DNA from: Saccharospirillum sp. MSK14-1
Lineage (GTDB): Bacteria > Pseudomonadota > Gammaproteobacteria > Pseudomonadales > Natronospirillaceae
Assembly (NCBI RefSeq): GCF_003054965.1
Contig: NZ_MIES01000033.1
Coordinates: 310,001-374,000 of the forward strand
Length of the DNA stretch: 64,000 nt
Direction: 5' to 3'
Below the pieces are notes generated by a model. It did not search any database and had not been told where the DNA came from. It worked only from the letters and a program-made list of their open reading frames with translations. This document shows, piece by piece, positions 18,718 through 26,440 of this stretch; within the stretch, counting starts at the first letter, position 1, and each line of letters opens with the position of its first letter. Both the position numbers and the translations under genes were made by a program.

Positions 18718-18743
18718 GCCAGACCAGTCGGTCTGGCTTTTTT
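18718..18743 (+). terminator. Rho-independent terminator after the DUF4032 gene
   Basis: GCCAGACC and GGTCTGGC form an 8-bp stem with a 4-base loop, followed by six T. A second hairpin (GAGAGG-GAAA-CCTCTC) lies upstream at about 18670-18685. Confidence 0.9.
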
Positions 18744-18861
18744 GTCGGCGGTGTGGATTGCCCTTTAATACCAAAGGGGCGCATGTGCGCCTGTTTGATT
18801 AAAGCTTTTAAAGCCAGGGTCGTTATCGTTTGCAACAGAGGGATTTCTGTAGAGGTGAATC

Positions 18862-20532
18862 ATGGCAGCGATATCAAATACGTACCTTTCGGCCAGTGTT
18901 GTTCCCAAAATTACCGTTGAAATACCCGTGGGTGGATTGGGCAGCAAGGAAAGTCAGAACCGGGTCTCTCCCATGGTCAATATTCAGCTGGGCGGTCTGC
19001 CCGAGGCGAATATATACGGCCCGCCCAAGCAGCAGAGTTTCCTGAGCGGAGATGATCAAAATCTGCCGGGACTGGCTGAGCGAATGTCGAAGGCCATGGA
19101 CAAAGGACCTGGCATTAACAACCTGGCACAGAGTCTTACCACGTTTCTCCAAGACGACCAGAACTCAGTACATCAACAACTGGATCGTTATACCTATCAA
19201 AATACCGGTGGCAAATGGGTTGAGCCGGATTTCAGTGAGCTTGAGAAACACACTGTCCACGCCGAGAGTGAATTGTCGTTCAGCTTGAAGACTAAAAGTG
19301 GCGATACGATCACCTTTAACCTTCATTACGAAAAAGGCCTGGGCAGTACGCCGCGATACGCCGCTGTTGGATATGAAAATGTCTCCGTTGATTACGAGTT
19401 GGATGGGCGACTGTCGCAAAGCGAGAAAAACGAACTGCTGGCGTTGTCCGATAAAATAAATGCCTTGGCCAACAACTATTTTGCAACCGGCGAGCTGGAC
19501 TTGGATTCACTTGATCTCGGTAGCTTAAATGAAGTGGCTGAGCTGTCGTTGTCGCTCGATGGTGGTCTGACAGAAATCACACCGCCATTTGCCCTGCCAA
19601 ATCATGATGACGTTGACTACGGACTTCGCCTGAAGTTCTCCGATGGTCCAAACGCCCGTCATATTGAATCGGTGGCCAATGGTAACAAGGTCACCGCAAC
19701 CCTTGATAAATTAGGCTTGGTGGATGGTTATGACACAGAGCGCCGTGAGGCGGCACTGGCGCAATATCGTCAACAATTGGTTGATGGTGTAGGTCGTGCC
19801 AACGGTAGTGAGGAAGACCGTAAGTTGTTGCTGGCGGCCTTTGATGCATTGCATGGCGAACTTGAAGAGCCCAAACCGGGTTTGAAGCTGAGTGAAGACG
19901 AAGCCGCTATGTTGACCTCGGTTGCTGACTTCCGGATTTCGTACTTAAGCCGAGTCGGTATGCGCAACCCGGAAGAAGGGCGTGAAGAACAGAGTGCGCG
20001 CTTTAGTCTGGATTTCTCTCAAGAGACCGAAATACATCAATATGCCAATGGTGATCTTGATATTGACCAGAATCAGTTTTGGAAATTAAGAGGGACTTAC
20101 TTTAAGCCGGCAGAAGGTAAGTCCATGGTCGATTTCAGCAGTAACGATCAAAACTATCGATACTACGAACTGCAGGAACAAGCAGCATCTCGGACAGAAC
20201 TGGAACGGCGCAATGGTGTACTGGTTAAAGCTGACAGGAGCGTTGAGTTGGATGCCAAGCTGGAACAGTTGGTGTACAAGGATAACGTCTTGCTCGAGTG
20301 GAATACCATCACCAATCAATATTCGGATAAAACCAATTTGTTAGCGCTCTATGACGATAAGTTTGCCGAACCAGAAGTGGCAATGTTGGATGATTTAATA
20401 CTCAACATGGACGCTATGTATAAATATTCTGATGAGAAAATAACGGAGAACGACCCGAATAAGGCTCCGGATTATCTGCGTGGTGAAGAACCCGTGGTTT
20501 TTGCTAATGAAGCGGCCAGTGTTAAAGCATGA
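18862..20532 (+). CDS. Unknown protein, paralogue 1 of a tandem pair
   Basis: A 556-residue acidic protein that I do not recognise. It has no signal peptide or membrane segment. The core from about residue 130 shares blocks with the next gene in the same order: SGDTITF, V-Y-ELDGRLSQSEK-EL, LANNYF, LSLSLDGG, RREAALAQYRQQL, LLLAAFDALHG, FSQETEIHQYANGDL, and a conserved MVDFSSNDQNYRYYEL stretch (about 421-436). The pattern of alternating polar and hydrophobic residues suggests beta-rich structure. An AGAGGTGA ribosome site precedes the ATG. G+C and codon use look lower than in neighbours, which could reflect transfer or a fast-evolving surface-type family. The terminator before it and the 77-base gap to the paralogue suggest a two-gene transcript. 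Confidence 0.75.
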   Translation: MAAISNTYLSASVVPKITVEIPVGGLGSKESQNRVSPMVNIQLGGLPEANIYGPPKQQSFLSGDDQNLPGLAERMSKAMDKGPGINNLAQSLTTFLQDDQNSVHQQLDRYTYQNTGGKWVEPDFSELEKHTVHAESELSFSLKTKSGDTITFNLHYEKGLGSTPRYAAVGYENVSVDYELDGRLSQSEKNELLALSDKINALANNYFATGELDLDSLDLGSLNEVAELSLSLDGGLTEITPPFALPNHDDVDYGLRLKFSDGPNARHIESVANGNKVTATLDKLGLVDGYDTERREAALAQYRQQLVDGVGRANGSEEDRKLLLAAFDALHGELEEPKPGLKLSEDEAAMLTSVADFRISYLSRVGMRNPEEGREEQSARFSLDFSQETEIHQYANGDLDIDQNQFWKLRGTYFKPAEGKSMVDFSSNDQNYRYYELQEQAASRTELERRNGVLVKADRSVELDAKLEQLVYKDNVLLEWNTITNQYSDKTNLLALYDDKFAEPEVAMLDDLILNMDAMYKYSDEKITENDPNKAPDYLRGEEPVVFANEAASVKA

Positions 20533-20609
20533 TCTGAGGGGCAGCTGATTGAGAGGCTGCTGCTTAGGTTCGGGTGTGCCTATTCCAGCGTGGTGAATGG
20601 GAGGGGATT

Positions 20610-22193
20610 ATGAACGGTATTTTAGGTCCGGGAAGACCTTTTCACGGTACGATGATTCTTACTGAAATGCCTTCACTGAAAAACTATGGTGAAGGCGAAC
20701 CACCGAAGGTCATTATTCACGGTGGAGGGCCGCTCTCTTCGGTTTATAGTGAACCACGCCATGTGAAAGATGTATCGGTAAAACACCTGGATGCACCGCG
20801 TTATATTACCGAACAACTGACCAACCGTGTTGCTCAAAACGAACACTTTGAGATGATGCGAGATGTTCCGCTGAGTTTGTCTCATTTTTTGGATAATAAC
20901 GAAACATCAGTCACGCAAAGTGCAACGCAATATCGCTATTCAACGCTCAATGAAAATTCCTCGCCGATCGATCCCGCTAAATTCGTAGTTGATCATAACG
21001 ATCCCAGTTCTGAAATTGAGCTGAGCCTAACCACTGACAGTGGTGATACGCTCACCTTTGTTATCCGGCGCGAGTCTGGTTATGGCCATGATGGCATTGA
21101 ATCTGGTGTTCAATTTCAGACGTTATCCGTAGAGTTTCAACTGGATGGCAAGCTATCTCAGAAAGAAAAGCAAGAGCTCGACAGTCTGGCAATTGGTTTA
21201 AACCGTTTGGCAAACGAATACTTTAGTGGCGGAGGTGTATCTCTGGCAAAGTTGGGTTTGGACGATATGTCCGGCATCTTGGAACTCAAATTGTCGATTG
21301 ACGATGGACGAAAGCCTGGCCTTGATTTGTCCATGACGGAAACCGATCAGAGGCGGAATATCGATGTTGAATTTTTCGGTAATCATATTGAATTATCGGT
21401 AGATAAAACGGGGCTTACTGGTTCGGCTGAAGGAACACGCCGTCAAGCAGCTTTAGCGCATTATCGGCAAATTCTGCGTGAAGGGTTGGACCGGGCCCAA
21501 GGCAGTGGCGACCAAAAGGCGTTGCTGTTGGATGCTTTTGACATGTTGTACGGTCTCGTTGACGAAACGGTCAACCAGCAGGAACTGACGGCTGCTGAAT
21601 CGATGATGATGTCAGGCCTGCCTGATTTCTTTGTTCATTTTGAAGGACGTACAGTCCGGCAGAATACGCACCCAGTACGCCAGGATCAGGTGGAGACTGT
21701 TTCACTGACACTGGCGCAGGAAACTGTTTTCAAGCAGGACGGCAGTTTGAACCGACAAATCGACCAACGTCAGATCTGGGAGTTGGACGCTGGCTATTTT
21801 GAGCCTTTGGATCATTGGGACTTTGTCGATTTTCAGAACCAGAATTATCAATACTATGAGCTGAGTGAGCGTGCCGAGATTCGCACTATGACCGGTTTGC
21901 TGGATGGCGATGTGTACGGCACGCAAAGCCGAACTTTTGAAAGCCGTTTTGATGCTCAAGAATACCGTATGGGTGAGTTGGTCGATTGGAAAACCACAAC
22001 GCGAAGCCTGCATGAGCTGCGCGATTTTAGTGCGCGGCTGCGTAATCTTGATGACCTGAATAATAAGGTATTACTTGCCGAGCTTGTGCTGGACCCCACT
22101 GAGTTGTCGAAACTGGCAGACGTTGAAAGGGTGGATCAAGACGAGTCGGCCATAAGCAAAGTGTCCGTACCTCAGGGCACCCGACAGTCGTAG
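20610..22193 (+). CDS. Unknown protein, paralogue 2 of a tandem pair
   Basis: A 527-residue unrecognised protein, paralogous to the preceding gene. Shared blocks are SGDTLTFVI, VEFQLDGKLSQKEKQEL, LANEYFSGG, LELKLSIDDG, TRRQAALAHYRQILREG, LLLDAFDMLYG, LTLAQETVFKQDGSL, QIWELDAGYFEP and FQNQNYQYYELSE. Similarity is clear but moderate, and the N- and C-terminal ends differ. I chose ATG 20610 because GGGAGGGG lies directly before it; an upstream in-frame GTG at 20574 lacks a ribosome site. No signal peptide. Lower G+C than the window average, as in its partner. Confidence 0.75.
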   Translation: MNGILGPGRPFHGTMILTEMPSLKNYGEGEPPKVIIHGGGPLSSVYSEPRHVKDVSVKHLDAPRYITEQLTNRVAQNEHFEMMRDVPLSLSHFLDNNETSVTQSATQYRYSTLNENSSPIDPAKFVVDHNDPSSEIELSLTTDSGDTLTFVIRRESGYGHDGIESGVQFQTLSVEFQLDGKLSQKEKQELDSLAIGLNRLANEYFSGGGVSLAKLGLDDMSGILELKLSIDDGRKPGLDLSMTETDQRRNIDVEFFGNHIELSVDKTGLTGSAEGTRRQAALAHYRQILREGLDRAQGSGDQKALLLDAFDMLYGLVDETVNQQELTAAESMMMSGLPDFFVHFEGRTVRQNTHPVRQDQVETVSLTLAQETVFKQDGSLNRQIDQRQIWELDAGYFEPLDHWDFVDFQNQNYQYYELSERAEIRTMTGLLDGDVYGTQSRTFESRFDAQEYRMGELVDWKTTTRSLHELRDFSARLRNLDDLNNKVLLAELVLDPTELSKLADVERVDQDESAISKVSVPQGTRQS

Positions 22194-22361
22194 AGGTTTG
22201 AAGTTCAATGGTCTGGCGGGGTGGCTGTATTATTTGCACCAGGTCGCATCCTGACCTCCCGCCCGGACCGTTCTCATTGGTATCTCACCATCGCTCATTG
22301 CCTCTTCCCGATTTCTGACGCAAATTAGCAACAGACAACGCGCCAGAACGGAGGCAAGGAT

Positions 22362-23363
22362 ATGTCACCGGATGCACAACCCAGTGTATCAGCGATTGCC
22401 GTGGTCGATCTTGCCCGGGAATTGCTGCGACTGAACATTCTTAACCACAGCGCATTGCAACATCTCTATCCGCCGTTGATGAATGACGTGGAACAGTTGC
22501 AAAGCAATGCCGATATCAGTGAGTTACTCGAGAAGCGCTATCCGGAAGCTTGGCTGGTTTGGTTGTGGCAACAAGCCAGCGACAGTCCGTTTTGCCCGGC
22601 GGTTGGGGTGGAATTTGGTGCTCGGGTGGCGCCCGATGCTAAAGGGTTGCCCAGCTATCTGATGCAATCCTGCCGGAATCTGGGAGAAGTGCTGGAAACA
22701 TACCTTGAGAACATTTTGTTGGTAAATCCAGCTGATACCTGGAAGGTAGAGGTAGAAGGCGAGCGCACCGTGCTTAGCTTTCGTTTTGTCTCAACGATGG
22801 ATTATCCCCGCTGCGCGGTAGAACGTAGCATGGCTGCTTTGTATCACTGGGGGTGTCATCTTTGTCAGCAGCCCTTACCACTGGTCGCCGTGGAATTTGC
22901 CTACCCCAAAGCCAATTATCACACGGCGGTCGACCGCTGTTTCCAGGTGCCCATTCGTTACAATACCGATCGCAATGCCCTCATTGTTCCCAGCTCGGTC
23001 TTTGCCACACCGGTCCAGGGCGGAGAGCACCCCTATCTGTTTAAAATTCTGTCCCAACGGGCTGCCGGTTTGCGCAGTCAGATTGCCCAGCAACAGACTT
23101 TAAGTGGCCGCGTTCAGCAATTACTGGACAAAAACCTGTCTCGGTATGGGAATCAGACAAACCTGGCTCGTGAATTGTGCATGAGCCGTTCGACGCTGGT
23201 GCGAAAGTTGGCAAATGAAGGCGTTCGCTATTCCCAATTGCTGGATGATGCCCGCAAGCGATGTTTCAAGCGGCTACGCGGTCTGCCAGCGTCTCAATTG
23301 GCTGATAAATTGGGTTTCATGGATGTCAGCGCCTTTTATAAGGCGCGTCGTCGCTGGGAATGA
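22362..23363 (+). CDS. AraC-family transcriptional regulator, apparently truncated C-terminus
   Basis: A 333-residue regulator with an N-terminal ligand domain of the Arabinose_bd (OruR/ArgR-type) class (about 20-210) and a C-terminal AraC helix-turn-helix region (about 250-333): RYGNQTNLARELCMSRSTLVRKL and ASQLADKLGFMDVSAFYKARRRW (key parts LARELCMSRSTLVRKL and LADKLGFMDVSAFYKARRRW). The protein ends one residue after the RRW that normally precedes a G-x-S/T-P-x-x-Y/F-R tail, so about 10-15 residues of the family's usual end are missing. The last codons lie inside the tRNA-derived repeat array, which probably replaced the original 3' end. A GGAGGCAAGG ribosome site precedes the ATG. Ligand and targets are unknown; the adjacent unknown paralogues are possible targets. 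Confidence 0.85.
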   Translation: MSPDAQPSVSAIAVVDLARELLRLNILNHSALQHLYPPLMNDVEQLQSNADISELLEKRYPEAWLVWLWQQASDSPFCPAVGVEFGARVAPDAKGLPSYLMQSCRNLGEVLETYLENILLVNPADTWKVEVEGERTVLSFRFVSTMDYPRCAVERSMAALYHWGCHLCQQPLPLVAVEFAYPKANYHTAVDRCFQVPIRYNTDRNALIVPSSVFATPVQGGEHPYLFKILSQRAAGLRSQIAQQQTLSGRVQQLLDKNLSRYGNQTNLARELCMSRSTLVRKLANEGVRYSQLLDDARKRCFKRLRGLPASQLADKLGFMDVSAFYKARRRWE

Positions 23364-23658
23364 GGTGCGGTGAGAAAGCGGGGCTTTCCAGCTCGCGACC
23401 TTTGTAAGTGGCCGCTGATCGATCCCTTGAAAACACAAAACCCGTAACAGGTCCGGGTTTCATTGAATGTTGGAGCGGGGAATGAGATTCGACCGGGCTG
23501 GCGCTCCAGCTCGCGACCTTTGTGATTTGCCGCTGATCGATCCCCTGAAAACACAAAACCCGGAACAAGTCCGGGTTTTATTGAATGTTGGAGCGGGAAA
23601 CGAGATTCGACCGGGCTGGCGCTCCAGCTCGCGACCGTTGTGATTTGCCGCTGATTTT
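23353..23658 (-). repeat. 118-bp tandem repeats carrying the tRNA-Gly 3' end and terminators
   Basis: Downstream of tRNA-Gly (minus strand) lie about 2.6 copies of a unit with a 118-bp period. tRNA-Gly 3'-end copies sit at 23589-23610 (22 of 22 identical to the real gene) and 23471-23492 (two mismatches), with a degenerate third copy at about 23353-23375 that overlaps the araC-like stop codon. In each good copy GGTCGCGAG of the T-arm is also present but is separated from TCGAATCTC by a 17-base insert CTGGAGCGCCAGCCCGG that can form a hairpin. Between tRNA copies are a terminator-like hairpin (23436-23462 and 23553-23580) and a GATCGATCAGCGGC segment. The array resembles the rtT repeats after E. 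coli tyrT. Confidence 0.88.
23553..23580 (-). terminator. Terminator within the tRNA-Gly repeat array
   Basis: On the minus strand AACCCGGA and TCCGGGTT pair around a short loop and run into TTTTGTGTTTT. A diverged copy (AACCCGGACCTGTTACGGGTT, with one mismatch) lies at 23436-23462. Confidence 0.75.
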
Positions 23659-23733
23659 TGGAGCGGGAAACGAGATTCGAACTCGCGACCCCAACCTTGG
23701 CAAGGTTGTGCTCTACCACTGAGCTATTCCCGC
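23659..23733 (-). tRNA. tRNA-Gly (GCC)
   Basis: The minus strand gives a full cloverleaf: acceptor GCGGGAA pairing with TTCCCGC, D-arm GCTCAGTGGTAGAGC, anticodon stem-loop CAACC-TTGCCAA-GGTTG with anticodon GCC, T-arm GCGAG-TTCGAAT-CTCGT, discriminator T and an encoded CCA. Length 75. It is the third tRNA-like unit of the transcript that starts with tRNA-Glu. Confidence 0.97.
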
Positions 23734-23761
23734 ATAACTGGTTGTGATTGAGTTCGACTGC

Positions 23762-23839
23762 GTCGAACCGAACTCGCGAGGCTACCCGCCCGGCCCCAAC
23801 CTCGGTCAAGGTTGTGCTCTACCACTGAGCTATTCCCGC
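23762..23839 (-). pseudogene. Broken tRNA-Gly copy
   Basis: The 5' half on the minus strand is identical to tRNA-Gly from GCGGGAATAGCTC through the D-arm, but the anticodon loop is altered (TTGACCGA for TTGCCAA), extra bases follow the anticodon stem, and the 3' acceptor strand is missing. A TCGCGAGTTCG fragment of the T-arm remains, followed by a GTTCGAC-GCA-GTCGAAC hairpin. It cannot fold into a normal tRNA. Confidence 0.85.
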
Positions 23840-23855
23840 AAATTCTAATCTGAAG

Positions 23856-23931
23856 TGGCGTCCCGTAGGGGACTCGAACCCCTGTTACCGCCGTGAAAGG
23901 GCGGTGTCCTAGGCCACTAGACGAACGGGAC
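23856..23931 (-). tRNA. tRNA-Glu (TTC)
   Basis: Full cloverleaf on the minus strand: acceptor GTCCCGT with ACGGGAC, anticodon stem-loop CCGCC-CTTTCAC-GGCGG with anticodon TTC, T-arm CAGGG-GTTCGAG-TCCCCT, discriminator G and encoded CCA. Length 76. First gene of the tRNA operon. Confidence 0.97.
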
Positions 23932-23970
23932 CTTCAGAAAGCTTCGGCGATTTCGTCGAAAGCGGGGCGC

Positions 23971-23998
23971 ATCTTACCATCGGTTTTGACCTTTGCAA
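23971..23998 (-). promoter_or_regulatory. Promoter of the tRNA-Glu/tRNA-Gly operon
   Basis: Minus-strand TTGCAA (-35) and TAAGAT (-10) are spaced by 16 bases and followed by GCGCCCC, a G+C-rich discriminator typical of stringently controlled stable-RNA promoters. Transcription would start about 33 bases before tRNA-Glu. Confidence 0.75.
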
Positions 23999-24148
23999 GG
24001 CTTTTTCTAAAAAAATTATCTAAATCAGTGTGTTACACCTGTTTTGGCGTGCTTTACCAGCCCCGGTGTACCGCCTGCTGGCGGGCTTTGCTATGGTTGA
24101 TATCCTGTCCAGTGTTCGGTGTGCTGGCGGTTTAGAGGATCGGGGTCC

Positions 24149-24574
24149 ATGCATCGTTGGTTGTTTCGTTGGTTAATTTTTTCCGCCGGCTGGGTGTGTG
24201 TCGGTCTGGGAACCTTGGGTGTGGTGTTGCCGGTGTTACCAACCACACCTTTTATGTTGTTGGCTGCCTTTTGTTTTGCCCGCACTTCGCCACGCTTCCA
24301 CCGTTGGTTGTTATCTTCTAGAGTGTTTGGACCCTTGATCGACAACTGGCAACGCGAGCGCTATATCGAAAAACGTTCCAAACGAACCGCCTTGTTGGTA
24401 GTGGCCATAACCTTCGGTGTGTCCATTACGGTTGTCGATCCCTGGCCATTGAAAGTCATGCTGGTCTGTTTTTGGATCGCTTGTACGGTAGGTATCGGTC
24501 GTTTGTCGACGGTACCGCTGTCGCAACGCCAGGCTGAGGTGAAGTCTGCTGTCGTACAGCGTCGGCCATCCTAA
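24149..24574 (+). CDS. DUF454 inner-membrane protein, YbaN-like
   Basis: A small membrane protein of about 141 residues, unknown function. Hydrophobic segments are at about 5-45 (WLIFSAGWVCVGLGTLGVVLPVLP) and 80-125. The signature GTLGVVLPVLPTTPF followed by LLAAFCFARTSPRFHRWLL is shared with E. coli YbaN. I start at ATG 24149 (MHRWLFRW) because AGAGGATCGGGG precedes it and the upstream in-frame segment is not family-like. It lies just before yejA but with a separate ribosome site. Confidence 0.85.
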   Translation: MHRWLFRWLIFSAGWVCVGLGTLGVVLPVLPTTPFMLLAAFCFARTSPRFHRWLLSSRVFGPLIDNWQRERYIEKRSKRTALLVVAITFGVSITVVDPWPLKVMLVCFWIACTVGIGRLSTVPLSQRQAEVKSAVVQRRPS

Positions 24575-24612
24575 TAAGAACATCACATCATTCAATTTGT
24601 GAGGGAGTCATC

Positions 24613-26427
24613 ATGAGAGCCTGTATTGCGGCTGTGGTTACTGCGTGCCTGGTGTTTCCGGCTGTGGCCGAGGAAGACGTCACTGTTTCCTATTACATTG
24701 CCGAGCGTGGCGAGCCCAAATACCAGGAAGGGTTTGAGCATTGGGGCTATGTGAATCCGGATGCTCCCCGAACCGGGTCGGCCACTTATGGCGCTCGCGG
24801 TACTTTCGATAACTTCAATCGCTTTGCGCTGCGTGGAACGACGCCTGCGAGTATCGAATCCTATCTCTTTGACTCTTTAATGGTCGGTAACAGTGATGAA
24901 GTCGGAGTCTATTACGGGCTGATCGCTGAACAGGTTGAATACCCGGCAAGCAATGACTGGATTATCTTTCATCTGAACCCCGCTGCCACTTTTCAGGATG
25001 GCAGTCCGATCGAAGCATCGGATGTGGCCTTTACCTTCAATCTTTTGATGACCGATGGCGTACCGCAATTTCGCACCATCTATGATGGCGTGACAGTTGA
25101 GGTTTTGGACGCACAGCGGGTTCGATTTGACCTGCCGGCACCGAGTAAGTCGAATCTGGTTGGTCTGGCTGGCCTGCCGGTTTTCCCGGAACACGATTTT
25201 GCCGATCGCGATTTTGCCGAGCCGTTTGAAAACGTGCCGCTGGGCAGTGGTGCCTACACCATCAGCGAATACGAGATGGGGCAATATGTCGTCTATGAAC
25301 GAATAGAAGATTACTGGGCAATCAATCATCCTACCCAGCTGGGGTTACTTAATATCGAACGCGAACGTGTTGACTACTACCTGGATGACACTGTGTTATT
25401 GGAAGCCTTCAAAAAAGGCGAGTACGACTATCGAACGGAGTCATCGGCGCGTAAATGGGCGACCCAGTACACCGGCACTAACTTTGACGCCGGCTACATC
25501 GTTAAAGAGAGTATTCCTCACGAAGTTCCTACCGGTATGCAGGGCTTTGTGTTCAATATTCAGCGCCCGGTATTCGAAGACCGGCGGGTGAGGATGGCGA
25601 TCAATCAGTTATTCGACTTTGAATGGGCCAACGATAACCTGCTCTATGGTTATTACAGTCGCACCCACAGTTATTTTCAGAACACCGAATACATGGCAAC
25701 CGGACTGCCGCAAGGGCAGGAGCTGGCTATTTTGGAAGAATTCCGTGGCCAGATTCCCGATGAGGTGTTTACCGAGCCCTACACCAACGTGCAGACCGAT
25801 GGCAGCGGTAATATCCGCCCGCAACTGAGGCAGGCGTTAACCTTGTTGCGTGAAGCGGGTTACGAAAGTCGCGATGGTCAGATGGTGAATGTTGAAACCA
25901 GTGAACCTTTGAGTTTTGAGTTGCTACTTTATCGGCCGGATAACGAACGCATTGCCATTCCGTTTAAAGAAAATCTGGCCAAAGCCGGCATTAACATGAC
26001 CATTCGAACGGTCGATACCACTCAGTATGTTAATCGTTTGCGTGAACGTGATTTCGATATGGTATCGCGCTCTTTCTTCGGCTATGCCTATCCCAACGAT
26101 AACCTCCAGATTCAGTGGGGCAGTGGCTATCTGGATTCCAGCTATAACATGGTCGGCACTCAGGACCCGGTGATTGATGCGCTCATTCAAGGCGTTGTCG
26201 ATAACCAGCAGGATGATGAGCTGTTGCTGGCTTATGGCCGGGCATTGGATCGGGTTTTGTTGTGGCGTTATTACGCCGTGCCGCAGTGGCACAACAGTGA
26301 ATACTGGGTGTCTTACTGGCATAAATTTGGCCGTCCGGATCGCATACCGCGCTACTCTCTGGGCAGTTCATCCTGGTGGTACGATGCCCAGGCTGCGCAA
26401 ACCTTACCGGAGCGCAATGGCCGTTGA
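24613..26427 (+). CDS. yejA: Periplasmic oligopeptide-binding protein, YejA-like
   Basis: Family 5 extracellular solute-binding protein of 604 residues for the YejABEF peptide importer, which takes up oligopeptides and, in E. coli, microcin C. A signal peptide (about 1-20, MRACIAAVVTACLVFPAVA, cleavage after AVA) is followed by a domain with LNPAATFQDGSPIEASDVAFTF (key DGSPI-ASDVAFTFN), PTGMQGFVFNIQRPVFEDRRVR and a C-terminal QWHN. GAGGGAG precedes the ATG. First gene of a four-gene operon; the next gene starts 13 bases after the stop. Confidence 0.92.
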   Translation: MRACIAAVVTACLVFPAVAEEDVTVSYYIAERGEPKYQEGFEHWGYVNPDAPRTGSATYGARGTFDNFNRFALRGTTPASIESYLFDSLMVGNSDEVGVYYGLIAEQVEYPASNDWIIFHLNPAATFQDGSPIEASDVAFTFNLLMTDGVPQFRTIYDGVTVEVLDAQRVRFDLPAPSKSNLVGLAGLPVFPEHDFADRDFAEPFENVPLGSGAYTISEYEMGQYVVYERIEDYWAINHPTQLGLLNIERERVDYYLDDTVLLEAFKKGEYDYRTESSARKWATQYTGTNFDAGYIVKESIPHEVPTGMQGFVFNIQRPVFEDRRVRMAINQLFDFEWANDNLLYGYYSRTHSYFQNTEYMATGLPQGQELAILEEFRGQIPDEVFTEPYTNVQTDGSGNIRPQLRQALTLLREAGYESRDGQMVNVETSEPLSFELLLYRPDNERIAIPFKENLAKAGINMTIRTVDTTQYVNRLRERDFDMVSRSFFGYAYPNDNLQIQWGSGYLDSSYNMVGTQDPVIDALIQGVVDNQQDDELLLAYGRALDRVLLWRYYAVPQWHNSEYWVSYWHKFGRPDRIPRYSLGSSSWWYDAQAAQTLPERNGR

Positions 26428-26440
26428 GTAAGCTGATCTT

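Noticed and set aside
20574-20609. Upstream GTG start for the second unknown paralogue
   Set aside because: No ribosome site there, while GGGAGGGG lies directly before ATG 20610.
23336-23809. A 157-codon minus-strand open frame across the tRNA/repeat locus
   Set aside because: It reads through tRNA-Gly and its repeats; the coding signal is a by-product of repeated sequence.
23353-23950. The repeats of the tRNA 3' end as att sites of an integrative element
   Set aside because: No integrase or mobile gene lies between the copies, and they are a regular 118-bp tandem array; tandem duplication fits better, though ancient att duplication is not excluded.
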